Origin: Burkholderiales bacterium | GTDB lineage: Bacteria; Pseudomonadota; Gammaproteobacteria; Burkholderiales; Burkholderiaceae_C | DNA length: 42,601 bases | Reading direction: 5' to 3' | Assembly (NCBI GenBank): GCA_018969975.1 | Contig: JAGWXI010000015.1 | Location: forward strand, 1-42,601 | In this document: positions 8,717 through 16,698 of the stretch, one piece after another | Layout of the letters: each line of letters opens with the position of its first letter | Numbering within the stretch: position 1 is the stretch's first letter | Notes under the pieces: model-generated | Databases searched by the model: none | Told to the model about the DNA's origin: nothing | The model's input: the letters and a program-made list of their open reading frames with translations, nothing else | Translations under genes and position numbers: made by a program

Positions 8717-9508
8717 TTAAGAAGTGAACTGAGTCCATTTTGTTTTGCAGTTAGGACAAGTCACTTCAATTTGCTTGAATAAATTTCCGCGACATTTTTG
8801 CCCACACTTAGGACAGGATACGATAACTTTTGCATCGCGAATCAAGGGTGCTTCGACTTGACCCATTTCAATAAATGCTGGAACACGCAAATCAAACAGT
8901 TTGGTGCTTCTGAAGTGCACCTGATAGCCTGGGCGGGGCAAACTGGTTTTAGTAATGTCGGCATCTGTTATCCATAAGGGGTTTAATTTATCGCCCAATC
9001 CTGTTGCGGTTTTGTACCAAGCCTTGGAGCACGAAGGGGCTAAAAGGTTGGCAATATCAGGCGCATCTATACGACTTTTCGCAGCACTACCGCCTAAAAA
9101 TTCACTCTGTCTTAAGTGTTCATTGAAAATGTTGACTGCATGCGAGTGGCATGAATAAGCAAAGTAGCCAAAATATAAACAACTGTCTAATTTATGGCCC
9201 AGGGCATACCATTTCAGAGTGAGGGATCGCACAATGTCTATGGCTTTAGTTGCAGTGTCGCCATCGACCAATAGCCCATCGCTAAAGCAAGCAATCAATA
9301 AAACTTTCAGAGCATTTTCAAACCCCAAGTCTTGTCGAATTCCAAGCGGATTTCCAAAGATATTTATTTGTTGAATACTCCTGTAAGCGATCTCTGTAGT
9401 GCGAAAAAATTCTGGCATCGCGTTGTGGATATTTGGTAGAGACTTCTTGAATCCTGCAATTTCATGCGGCTGAGCGCGGATGTGTTCAAACGGATAGGCT
9501 TGGGACAT
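8717..9508 (-). CDS. Uncharacterised protein with C-terminal zinc ribbon
   Basis: I do not recognise the family. The 263-residue protein is soluble, with no signal peptide, and its N-terminal ~225 residues match nothing known to me. The segment 65-125 is helical-looking and fairly hydrophobic (LKVLLIACFSDGLL, LYFGYFAYSC). The C-terminus is a clear four-cysteine zinc ribbon, C232-x2-C235 and C251-x2-C254, of the type found in many small DNA-, RNA- or protein-binding modules. The ATG at 9508 lies 3 bases after the J-domain gene stop, so the two are almost certainly translated from one message and may act together. Confidence 0.75.
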   Translation of the reverse strand: MSQAYPFEHIRAQPHEIAGFKKSLPNIHNAMPEFFRTTEIAYRSIQQINIFGNPLGIRQDLGFENALKVLLIACFSDGLLVDGDTATKAIDIVRSLTLKWYALGHKLDSCLYFGYFAYSCHSHAVNIFNEHLRQSEFLGGSAAKSRIDAPDIANLLAPSCSKAWYKTATGLGDKLNPLWITDADITKTSLPRPGYQVHFRSTKLFDLRVPAFIEMGQVEAPLIRDAKVIVSCPKCGQKCRGNLFKQIEVTCPNCKTKWTQFTS

Positions 9509-9511
9509 AAC

Positions 9512-9976
9512 TTAGCTCTCTAAATGGGCAACAATTTTTGTTTTTAAGCCGACAAAATCAAAAGTGACTTTATTTTTTTCAATAACCGTGCTGTACGTGT
9601 TTATCCATCCTGTGTGTACTTTGACTTTGCAATCAAATAGCTCTTCAAAAAGTGTAATCATGCCAACTTCATCGATGCCATTTCTTTTAATCTTTTGCAC
9701 CAGATCTTTATGCAGTTCATCTTTGGTTGGTGCGCTACTTTGCCTTGAGTGTTTGCTAGTGTGGGCGCTGAATTTTTCATCGTAAGCTTGTCTGCGCGCT
9801 TTGGTTTTTAAAGACGCAAAAGCCACATTCAATTCCGCCATCACCTTTTGTGCGTGACTGATGTCTCCCTTGTATTTATCGGGGTGGTATTTTTGGGCCA
9901 GGGCTTTGAATGCGGCTTTGATCACTACATCATCTGCACTTGAAAGTAGTCCTAAAGTTTTGTAATGGTCCTGCAT
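9512..9976 (-). CDS. J-domain (DnaJ-like) co-chaperone with a short private C-terminal domain
   Basis: This 154-residue protein opens with a J domain: YKTLGL at 5-10, the KALAQKYHPDK helix II with the HPD motif at 31-33, then ELNVAFASLKTKARRQAYDEKF at about 48-69. It has no Gly/Phe region, zinc-finger domain or CTD, so it is a class III J protein that should recruit DnaK/Hsp70 to a specific client. The linker (70-85) is Ser/Lys-rich and the C-terminal ~70 residues match nothing I know. The ATG at 9976 faces the divergent membrane/coiled-coil gene across 131 bases. The partner is presumably the zinc-ribbon protein 3 bases downstream. Confidence 0.88.
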   Translation of the reverse strand: MQDHYKTLGLLSSADDVVIKAAFKALAQKYHPDKYKGDISHAQKVMAELNVAFASLKTKARRQAYDEKFSAHTSKHSRQSSAPTKDELHKDLVQKIKRNGIDEVGMITLFEELFDCKVKVHTGWINTYSTVIEKNKVTFDFVGLKTKIVAHLES

Positions 9977-10107
9977 AGTTCAAGTATCGACAAAAAAAGC
10001 CTTAATTTAATGGCATTCCAACTCTTTTTTGATGCGGGTCACATTGCACAGGTTAACCGCTTGGGAGTTTGTATAGACTAAGAGTATTACTGCTTTCGAT
10101 ACGGCGC
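9977..10107. promoter_or_regulatory. Divergent intergenic region with GGTTAACC palindrome
   Basis: These 131 bases separate the divergently read J-domain gene and membrane/coiled-coil gene, so promoters for both directions are expected here. A perfect 8-base palindrome GGTTAACC lies at 10051-10058. TTGGGA at 10061 and TATTAC 18 bases downstream is a possible weak sigma70-like pair for the plus gene. No well-scoring promoter can be asserted from the sequence alone. Confidence 0.35.
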
Positions 10108-11547
10108 ATGTCATTCTTTGCTAATTTGATGAAAAATCTCAAGTCTTTTAAAGGATGGTTTTCCAGCAAAAAGCCTGAGCCAACGCTTGAAGTTACGGTT
10201 ATTACAAAGCAGTTCAACCTGCTTGAGGAAGCTAGAAAACTAGGTGAGCTTGGCCTGCCCTCTTTTCACAGCAAAGCCATAACAGCTACAGAGCAAGAAG
10301 TTGTTCGCTATATAGAGGGCGTAAGAGAACACATTCAAATACAAACACTTGCGGATTTGGATCGAATGGATCGTTTGATCCATGAGTCCCAAGTACATGA
10401 ATACGACCTAAAGCCTGATATTTTGTCGGCTGACTTTGAGCGTAAAGCCCTGATTATTTTCAATGAACAAAATGCCTGGTTACAAAAGTTAGGCACGATT
10501 GCAAATCGTCGATTCAAGGAGCTTGAGAAATTTCGAGCACTCCATCAACTAGAAAGAGATGCAATCTACCCGGATGGGACAGGCCTTTTCTTTCGTTATG
10601 CCTTGCTTGTTCTATTGGTCACTTTTGAAGGTGTATTTAATTCTGCCTTTTTTGCCGAAGGACTGAGCACAGGATTATTAGGTGGATTCTTTTATGCTGT
10701 TTCGCTAGCAAGTATCAATGTGTTGACCGCTTTTATTTTGGGAAAAACAGCTGTGCGCTGGATATTCCATACCAAGCCGGCATTGAAGTCTTTGGGTCTA
10801 GTAGCACTGGGCTTAACTCTTGGATTTATTGCAAGCATGGCCTTGGCTATTGGGCATTTGCGAACAGCCATACTCATGGAGAGCGCAAATCCTACGCAAG
10901 ATGCTTGGCTGGCTTTAGTCCATAGTCCTTTGGGGTTGAATGATTTGGTCGCTTGGATTTTGTTCTTGGTCACTATTGGTTTTGGACTTGCTGCATTGAT
11001 GGATGGTTTATTCATCGACGATTTATATCCAGGCTATGGCGCCATTACCCGCAGAGAAAAGCAAGCTTGCGAAGAGTTTGAAGAGGAGTTTGAAGACGTC
11101 CGCGTTTCTTTAGAGGAAGTAAAACAAGAAAATATCGATGCTTTGGACGATGAGATTCAAAGGGCTAAGCAATTTGCCGCGCGGTTTAGGCAACAAATTG
11201 AAGACAAGAAAGCTATTTTTCAGTCTTGGATGCAAAAACTCAACGAATCTGAGGTTGCCCTCTATGCCTGTTTGCGAATTTTTAGAGCCGAAAACAATAG
11301 GCATAGAAAAGATGCGCTTCGACCTGCGTACTTTGATACTCTTCCTGTGCTCAGAAAGGTCGCCATTGAAAAACCAGACTTGTCTGCATACGAGCAAGCC
11401 CATACGCATTTGCAGGAGCGCATTAAATTACTCGAAGACAGCTTGCCTAGTCGTAGAGAAAAAATTTACAAACTTTTCGATCGCCATGTTGAGCAGCTCA
11501 ACTTCATTCAGCATCCGCCCACACTTTCAAGAAGAGACGCGGTCTAA
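10108..11547 (+). CDS. Uncharacterised inner-membrane protein with coiled-coil C-terminal domain
   Basis: I do not recognise the family. With the ATG at 10108 it is 479 residues (a TTG at 10069 would add 13). The first ~160 residues are polar and helical, rich in Glu/Lys/Arg. Roughly 160-305 hold four to five membrane segments (YALLVLLVTFEGVF, GGFFYAVSLASINVLTAFIL, LGLVALGLTLGFIASMALAI, LVAWILFLVTIGFGLAALM). The ~170 C-terminal residues are strongly charged and helical (EEFEEEFEDVRVSLEEV onward), typical of a coiled coil, and are probably cytoplasmic. Its stop overlaps the next ATG as TAATG, so translation of the two is coupled. The layout suggests a membrane scaffold for a multi-protein assembly; that is inference. 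Confidence 0.78.
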   Translation: MSFFANLMKNLKSFKGWFSSKKPEPTLEVTVITKQFNLLEEARKLGELGLPSFHSKAITATEQEVVRYIEGVREHIQIQTLADLDRMDRLIHESQVHEYDLKPDILSADFERKALIIFNEQNAWLQKLGTIANRRFKELEKFRALHQLERDAIYPDGTGLFFRYALLVLLVTFEGVFNSAFFAEGLSTGLLGGFFYAVSLASINVLTAFILGKTAVRWIFHTKPALKSLGLVALGLTLGFIASMALAIGHLRTAILMESANPTQDAWLALVHSPLGLNDLVAWILFLVTIGFGLAALMDGLFIDDLYPGYGAITRREKQACEEFEEEFEDVRVSLEEVKQENIDALDDEIQRAKQFAARFRQQIEDKKAIFQSWMQKLNESEVALYACLRIFRAENNRHRKDALRPAYFDTLPVLRKVAIEKPDLSAYEQAHTHLQERIKLLEDSLPSRREKIYKLFDRHVEQLNFIQHPPTLSRRDAV

Positions 11548-12353
11548 TGGCTCGTAAAAGTAAAGTCGCACGTAGTCGTCAGCGCAGTAATATTTTTTTT
11601 GGAAGCATGGCTTTGTTGCTGGTTATTTTTGTAATGGGAACTGCAGCTTGGTGGTGGAATCAAAAAAGAAATGCAATTGACCCCAAAACGCTGTGTCCAC
11701 TTCATGGACCCCTGGGGCACAACATTTTGCTGGTTGATAAAACCGATCCATTGAATCTTGCGCAAAAGGCGGCCTTTGATCTTCTTGTAACTGATTTGGT
11801 TTCTAATAAAACGCCGCCAGGGTTTTTGTTGTCGATCTTTGTTCTTGGCGATAACTTTGTAGCGCAAAACAAACCTTTGGTTGAGTTGTGTAATCCAGGT
11901 GATGGCAAGGGACACAACGAGCTGACTGAGAACATCAAGCAACTCAACCGAATGTACAAAGACCGATTTTTAAACCCAATTTTTGAGCAAAGTACGCAGC
12001 TCTTGAGCATTGCTCCAGCCCAAGAATCCCCCATATTAGAAATGTTGCAAATGGTGAGTTTGAACGCAATTCAAAAGCACCATGTCGATGGCCCAAAGAC
12101 ACTCATCATCTTGTCTGACTTACTTCAAAACAGCAAGCAACTCAATATGTACAAGGGGTTGCCCAATTTTGCGCAATTTACAAACACCCCCTATGCACAG
12201 AAAACCAAGATCCATTTTCAAGAGGTTGATATTCAAATCCACTATCTGCAAAACAGTCCCCAATTACAAGGTGAAGGGCTCTTTCTTTTTTGGCGGGAGT
12301 ATTTCAAAGCCGCTGGATCTAAAAGCGTTGCTTTAGTTGCCCTACCTGGTTGA
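11547..12353 (+). CDS. Membrane-anchored von Willebrand factor A-like protein
   Basis: A 268-residue protein with a basic N-terminus, one transmembrane anchor at about 17-36 and a periplasmic-looking domain. The domain begins with NILLVDKTDPL (59-69), resembling the first metal-binding loop of a vWA fold (D64, T66, D67), and has a later hydrophobic strand ending in aspartate, TLIILSDLLQNS (185-196), with SPILEMLQ between them. I therefore call it vWA-like, though the MIDAS motif is DxTD rather than the classic DxSxS. C50 and C115 could form a disulfide. The start codon overlaps the upstream stop (TAATG). No enzymatic activity is predicted; vWA domains usually mediate protein contacts. Confidence 0.7.
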   Translation: MARKSKVARSRQRSNIFFGSMALLLVIFVMGTAAWWWNQKRNAIDPKTLCPLHGPLGHNILLVDKTDPLNLAQKAAFDLLVTDLVSNKTPPGFLLSIFVLGDNFVAQNKPLVELCNPGDGKGHNELTENIKQLNRMYKDRFLNPIFEQSTQLLSIAPAQESPILEMLQMVSLNAIQKHHVDGPKTLIILSDLLQNSKQLNMYKGLPNFAQFTNTPYAQKTKIHFQEVDIQIHYLQNSPQLQGEGLFLFWREYFKAAGSKSVALVALPG

Positions 12354-12383
12354 TTAGTCGCGATAATGGGACAGGAGCTTTTT

Positions 12384-12809
12384 ATGAACGTTGGCGCAAA
12401 AATTTCTGCTGCTTTTTTAATTGGTATTTTTTTGCCCCCATTAGCGTGGTCGCAAACTTTCAAAATGTCTTGCGAGTTAGAGGGCGTCATACCCGCTTTG
12501 GACGATAGAAAGCTCAAACCTGAAAAAGTGGTAGTAGAAATTCAGACCCTTGGAAAGAACCTTTTTATGAAGGTGCTGGGTTCTAACCTGTATACCGTTC
12601 AAGCCAGTAGTTTGGTCACCGAGGAATTTATTGGGAAAAACCTCACTACTGAAAAATCCATGGGTGTTGCACGTAAAAACAAATCAACCGGATTGGAGTC
12701 GGAAATTCGAATTGAGCGCGAAACTGTGATGATGACGGCATTCAATGACATGGAGTACCGCGGCAAAACAGTTCGCGTTCTTTTGTCTGGCCCCTGTGTC
12801 AAACCCTAA
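12384..12809 (+). CDS. Small exported protein of unknown function
   Basis: An AGGAG ribosome site at 12371-12375 with ideal spacing selects the ATG at 12384 over an in-frame one at 12366. The 141-residue product has a signal peptide (about 1-23, ending PPLAWSQ) followed by a beta-rich, lysine-rich domain with cysteines near both ends (SCELEG and GPCVKP), which could be bridged in the periplasm. No known domain is recognised. It follows the vWA-like gene by 30 bases on the same strand and is probably the last gene of this operon. Confidence 0.72.
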   Translation: MNVGAKISAAFLIGIFLPPLAWSQTFKMSCELEGVIPALDDRKLKPEKVVVEIQTLGKNLFMKVLGSNLYTVQASSLVTEEFIGKNLTTEKSMGVARKNKSTGLESEIRIERETVMMTAFNDMEYRGKTVRVLLSGPCVKP

Positions 12810-12839
12810 CCACAATGGGTGCTTTTCGTGTTTCGTAAG

Positions 12840-12998
12840 TCAAGAGAACCAACACCAAAAACCTGTACAAGCCCCCGTGAAGTACTGGATCAAAAGATCT
12901 ACCATGCTTCCAATTACTACCAAGGGAAGAGCCAAATAAATACATCCCCACCACACGACCCACCATGTCAAGTGGGGCTCTTTCAAGCGATGGCCCAT
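12840..12998 (-). CDS. Putative small membrane protein (52 residues)
   Basis: On the minus strand this ORF encodes MGHRLKEPHLTWWVVWWG followed by a long hydrophobic stretch and the ending TGACTGFWCWFS. A polar head, aromatic belt (WWVVWW), one or two membrane-spanning helices and a Cys/Trp-rich tail look like a true small membrane protein, not a shadow. A farther start at 13040 would give 66 residues. Neither start has a clear ribosome site. It lies in the 248-base interval between the exported-protein gene and the FemAB-like gene, convergent with the former and divergent from the latter. The other frames here encode nothing plausible. Confidence 0.45.
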   Translation of the reverse strand: MGHRLKEPHLTWWVVWWGCIYLALPLVVIGSMVDLLIQYFTGACTGFWCWFS

Positions 12999-13057
12999 CA
13001 CAGTCTGATTTTTTTTGCGTTGGCGATAGGCTGTAAGCATCTGCAGATTTTAAGCCT

Positions 13058-13981
13058 ATGAAAGTGACTTGGGACGCGGTAGAGGCGCAAACATGGGACA
13101 CCCACCATGCGCGTGTAGGTGGTGCTCTACAACAAGATTGGGCCTATGGTGCCTGCATGAAAACATTAGGCGTGCAAGTATTGCGGGCATGGGTAACGCG
13201 TGAAGATGAGCCACTTGCACTGGCGCAATTCATAGTCCGGTATTTTGTGGGTAAGCTGGCAAGCATGGCTTTGTGTTCCATGGGTCCGTGTTGGCTGACA
13301 ACAGTGCGCGCAAATGAAAAAAAACAGGTCTACCAGCTGCTCAAAAAAACCATTCCTTTGAATAAATTTCGCTTGGTAATTTTTACCCCTCCCGATGTTG
13401 TTGGTAGTGAACTGGGTCTTTCTTCTTGGCGTCGCGTCATGACGGGGCAGAGCACCGTCTTACTAGACATCACAAAGCCCTTGGAAGACCTGCGTGCAGG
13501 TTTAGACCGGCGGTGGCGGGCTCCGTTAGCAAGTGCAGAAAGTTCTGAATTAAAAATCCACCGCGTGGGTACCAATGCAGGTCAATACCGCTGGCTATTA
13601 GATGCCGAGATGCAGCAACGTGAAAAGCGCGGTTTTATGGGTTTGCCTTTGCAATTCTTTGATTTGTATGTGCAATCGCGTCGCCAACCTAACAAAAATA
13701 TATTAACAATCCGCGCAGATATTGGTCGTGACAGGGTGGCGGGCATGATGTTTTTAATTCATGGCGAGGCAGCTACCTACCAAGTTGGCTGGAATAGCGA
13801 TGCAGGGCGTGACCTCCATGCCCACCATCTCATACTGTGGCATGGCATCCAAGAACTGCAGACGCGCGGAGTACGGGTATTGGATCTTGGCGGAGTCAAC
13901 ACCATGCGCAGCGCTGGCGTTGCACGCTTCAAAATAAGTACTGGTGGAAAAGTCATCACCTTTGCGGGCAGTTATTTTTAG
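13058..13981 (+). CDS. FemAB/GNAT-like peptidoglycan bridge-type acyltransferase
   Basis: The 307-residue soluble protein resembles the double-GNAT FemAB-like family. The clearest part is the C-terminal module: VAGMMFLIHGEAATYQVGW, then a helix and VLDLGGVNTM...GVARFKISTGG, the hallmark order in which the late GG(x)n-FK-x-GG segment closes the fold. Characterised FemABX members add amino acids to lipid II using aminoacyl-tRNA; many relatives transfer other acyl groups. It ends 6 bases before ccmA, so it is likely co-transcribed with the cytochrome c maturation genes, although a functional link is not evident. The substrate is unknown. Confidence 0.8.
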   Translation: MKVTWDAVEAQTWDTHHARVGGALQQDWAYGACMKTLGVQVLRAWVTREDEPLALAQFIVRYFVGKLASMALCSMGPCWLTTVRANEKKQVYQLLKKTIPLNKFRLVIFTPPDVVGSELGLSSWRRVMTGQSTVLLDITKPLEDLRAGLDRRWRAPLASAESSELKIHRVGTNAGQYRWLLDAEMQQREKRGFMGLPLQFFDLYVQSRRQPNKNILTIRADIGRDRVAGMMFLIHGEAATYQVGWNSDAGRDLHAHHLILWHGIQELQTRGVRVLDLGGVNTMRSAGVARFKISTGGKVITFAGSYF

Positions 13982-13987
13982 ACAGCT

Positions 13988-14638
13988 ATGTTGACTATTA
14001 CCAACGTCTCATGCCAGCGAGGTTACAAACGTTTATTTGAACCAGTCAGTTTTTCTTTACGACTCGGGCAAGCTCTACATTTAGAGGGTGATAACGGAGT
14101 TGGCAAAACATCGCTTCTTCGAATTATTTGCGGCCTCTCGCCTGCTGATTCTGGAGAGCTGCTATGGAATGGAAATCCCTTAAATAAACATCACCCAGAA
14201 GTTATTACAGACTTTCGCGCATCGCTTTGTTATGTAGGACATAACTTGTCGCTGAAGGATGATTTAACAGCGATTGAGAATTTACTATTGGATGCCCAAG
14301 TAGCTGGAAATAAATTAAGCTACCACTTAGCGATAGCGGCATTGCAAAAAATCGGATTGCACAAACAAGCAAGCCTACCTCTCAAGGTTTTATCGCAGGG
14401 GCAAAAACGCCGCATGGCTTTAGCCCGCTTGTTCATAACGCATGCAAAGTTATGGGTTTTGGATGAGCCTTTTGTTGCCCTCGATACACCATCGTTAGAA
14501 AATTTACGCTTGCTACTTCTACAGCATGTGCAACAAGATGGCATGCTTATTTTTACAAGCCATCAGTCTGTGAAGTTATTCCTTCCGCACGAACATGCGA
14601 TCGACGTTCAAAACCTACGTATGGCGGCTGCTCTATGA
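13988..14638 (+). CDS. ccmA: CcmA, heme ABC exporter ATPase subunit
   Basis: This 216-residue ATPase has Walker A GDNGVGKT at 34-41, an ABC signature reading LSQGQKRRMALAR and Walker B LWVLDEP. Length and order in the operon match CcmA. CcmA with CcmB forms the ATP-driven complex that, with CcmC and CcmD, releases holo-CcmE in the periplasm during System I cytochrome c maturation. Its stop overlaps the ccmB start by four bases (ATGA). Confidence 0.95.
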   Translation: MLTITNVSCQRGYKRLFEPVSFSLRLGQALHLEGDNGVGKTSLLRIICGLSPADSGELLWNGNPLNKHHPEVITDFRASLCYVGHNLSLKDDLTAIENLLLDAQVAGNKLSYHLAIAALQKIGLHKQASLPLKVLSQGQKRRMALARLFITHAKLWVLDEPFVALDTPSLENLRLLLLQHVQQDGMLIFTSHQSVKLFLPHEHAIDVQNLRMAAAL

Positions 14639-15306
14639 CGTGGCAGGCATTTTGGTCAGTAGTTCGGCGCGACTTATTGCTTTCATGGCGTAGAAAAAGT
14701 GAAGGTTTGAGCGCGGTTTTTTTCTTTGTCGTAGTGGCAGCATTGTTTCCTCTTGGAATCGGGCCAGAGTTAAATGTGTTGCGCAGCATAGCCCCAGGTG
14801 TTTTATGGGTAGGTGCTTTGCTCTCGGCCATGCTGGCGTTACAGCGTTTATTTGAGGCCGATTACCGTGACGGCACCCTCGAACAAATGGCTTTATCGCC
14901 GGTTTTAATGCCCCTATTGATTGGGGCAAAAATGTTGGCACATTGGCTGATATCGGGGCTGCCGTTGGTATTATTGGCGCCAATTTTGGGTCTGCAATTC
15001 GACCTCTCTGGTGACGCCCTGTTTACTCTCACCCTAAGTCTTTTACTTGGTACACCGGTTTTGTCTTTGGTGGGTGGCGTTGGCGCTGCCTTGACTTTAG
15101 GAGTGAGAGGTGGTGGTGTTTTGTTGTCTTTGCTGGTTCTGCCCTTGTTTGTTCCAGTGTTGGTTTTTGGTGCAGGCGCGGTGCAAGCCCAACTCAATGG
15201 ATTAGGTGCGCAAGCCCATTTATCTATCTTGACAGCGATGCTCTTACCAGCACTTTTTTTTGGACCTTTGGCGTCTGCGGTTGCGTTGCGCATTGCGCTG
15301 GAATAA
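14635..15306 (+). CDS. ccmB: CcmB, heme exporter membrane subunit
   Basis: A 223-residue inner-membrane protein with about six hydrophobic segments. Family features include the N-terminal RRDLLLSWRRKSE, GVLWVGALLSAMLALQRLFEADYRDGTLEQ split around the first helices, and SPVLMPLLIGAKMLAHW. It is the permease partner of CcmA and overlaps its gene by four bases. Eight bases separate it from ccmC. Confidence 0.95.
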   Translation: MTWQAFWSVVRRDLLLSWRRKSEGLSAVFFFVVVAALFPLGIGPELNVLRSIAPGVLWVGALLSAMLALQRLFEADYRDGTLEQMALSPVLMPLLIGAKMLAHWLISGLPLVLLAPILGLQFDLSGDALFTLTLSLLLGTPVLSLVGGVGAALTLGVRGGGVLLSLLVLPLFVPVLVFGAGAVQAQLNGLGAQAHLSILTAMLLPALFFGPLASAVALRIALE

Positions 15307-15314
15307 CTTTTTTT

Positions 15315-16067
15315 ATGTCTATATTTCGCGCCAATTTTTGGTTTTACTACGCTGGACCCCAAGCTTTCTATGGTTTGGCTACACGCTTGTGGCCGTGGTT
15401 TGCTGCACTATCGGTAGTCTTGGGGCTGTGGGGTCTGTGGCTTGGATTTATGGTTGCCCCTGCAGACGCTCAACAAGGTGAGGGTTACCGCATTATTTTT
15501 GTACATGTTCCTGCCTCTTGGATGTCCATGATTATTTATATGGCTATGGCTTTTTGGAGTGTTTTAGGCTTGACCTTCAACACCCGATTGTCGGGAATGA
15601 TGACGCGCGCTTTAGCACCAACTGGTGCTATGTTTGCCTTTTTGTCTTTGTGGACGGGTGCTTTTTGGGGCAAACCTATGTGGGGTACTTGGTGGGTATG
15701 GGATGCCCGACTCACATCCGAATTGATTTTGTTCTTTCTCTACCTCGGTTACATCGCTTTAACGTCTGCGATTGACGACCACAGAAGAGGCGATAGGGCA
15801 GGTGCTTTGATTGCGATTGTTGGTGCTATCAATGTGCCCATTATTTATTTCTCCGTGAAGTGGTGGAATACCTTGCACCAAGGTGCTTCAGTGTCGCTGA
15901 CCAAGTCCTCTAGCATGGCTGAGGTGATGTTGTGGGGCATGTTGTTAATGGCAGTGTCCTTTTGGCTCTACACCATTGCCGTGGTTTTATACCGTGTGCG
16001 TACTGCTATTTTGTTACGTGAGTCCCACACTGCATGGGTTAGAGCGATAGTTCAGGAGGGCGCATGA
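15315..16067 (+). CDS. ccmC: CcmC, heme-handling protein of System I
   Basis: The 250-residue polytopic protein holds the periplasmic tryptophan-rich WWD segment WGTWWVWDARLTSELILF, which binds heme, plus flanking VHVPASWMSM and the late KWWNTLHQ segment with a conserved histidine. CcmC attaches heme to CcmE together with CcmD. Six membrane helices are expected. The stop TGA (16065-16067) overlaps the ccmD start region. Confidence 0.96.
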   Translation: MSIFRANFWFYYAGPQAFYGLATRLWPWFAALSVVLGLWGLWLGFMVAPADAQQGEGYRIIFVHVPASWMSMIIYMAMAFWSVLGLTFNTRLSGMMTRALAPTGAMFAFLSLWTGAFWGKPMWGTWWVWDARLTSELILFFLYLGYIALTSAIDDHRRGDRAGALIAIVGAINVPIIYFSVKWWNTLHQGASVSLTKSSSMAEVMLWGMLLMAVSFWLYTIAVVLYRVRTAILLRESHTAWVRAIVQEGA

Positions 16068-16234
16068 TGTGGGAGAGTTGGAGTCAGTTTTGGTATATGG
16101 GAGGCTATGGCCTCTATGTTTGGGCAAGTATGGCAATGACAGCTTTGTGTATGGTGCTAGAAATTGGTCAATCTGGCTTGGCGCATAGACAACTCCTCAA
16201 CCAATTGCGCGCAGAACACGAGGGCAATGCATGA
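16067..16234 (+). CDS. ccmD: CcmD, small heme exporter subunit
   Basis: This 55-residue protein has one membrane helix ([21 protein letters not shown]) followed by a basic amphipathic tail ([11 protein letters not shown]), the standard CcmD layout. An AGGAGG at 16054-16059 gives 7-base spacing to the ATG at 16067 and only 4 to the ATG at 16064, so 16067 is preferred. The stop overlaps ccmE as ATGA. CcmD links CcmC and CcmE in the holo-CcmE release complex. Confidence 0.9.
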   Translation: MWESWSQFWYMGGYGLYVWASMAMTALCMVLEIGQSGLAHRQLLNQLRAEHEGNA

Positions 16235-16677
16235 AAGCAAGAACACAGCGATTCCTTTGGATTAGTCTTGGCGTGTTGGTATTGTGTGGAGCAGCTGCAT
16301 TTGTTTTGAATGCTTTTCAAAGTAATTTGGTGTTCTTTTTCACTCCGACTCAAGTCAGTAATGGCGAGGCACCTAAGGGGCGGACGTTTCGCGCAGGCGG
16401 TATGGTGAAAGAAAACAGTTTGGTACGTGAAGGTAATTCCGTACGTTTTGTGATCACAGACACTTTACAAGAAGTACCCGTTACCTATGTCGGGCTATTG
16501 CCTGATTTGTTCAAAGAAGGGCGCGGTGTGGTTGCGCAGGGTAAGCTGGGAGCGGACGGTATTTTTGTTGCAAGCGAAGTACTAGCGAAGCATGATGAAA
16601 ACTACATGCCACCAGAAGCCAAGCATGCCCTAGACCAAGCAGCGACTATCAAAGCATCGCAAACTTTAAAACCTTAA
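16231..16677 (+). CDS. ccmE: CcmE, periplasmic heme chaperone
   Basis: A 148-residue protein with a single N-terminal anchor (about 9-29) and an OB-fold domain. The heme-attaching motif is intact in the form [12 protein letters not shown], with H121 as the covalent heme ligand and Y125 as the axial ligand. [20 protein letters not shown] and [11 protein letters not shown] are family segments. Four-base overlap with ccmD. Confidence 0.96.
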   Translation: MKARTQRFLWISLGVLVLCGAAAFVLNAFQSNLVFFFTPTQVSNGEAPKGRTFRAGGMVKENSLVREGNSVRFVITDTLQEVPVTYVGLLPDLFKEGRGVVAQGKLGADGIFVASEVLAKHDENYMPPEAKHALDQAATIKASQTLKP

Positions 16678-16698
16678 TCCAACCCTACTAGGTAACCC

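Noticed and set aside
12799-13101. A 100-residue minus-strand frame over the same interval as the small membrane-protein ORF
   Set aside because: Low complexity and no hydrophobic or family pattern; it overlaps the FemAB-like start and the more convincing 52-residue frame.
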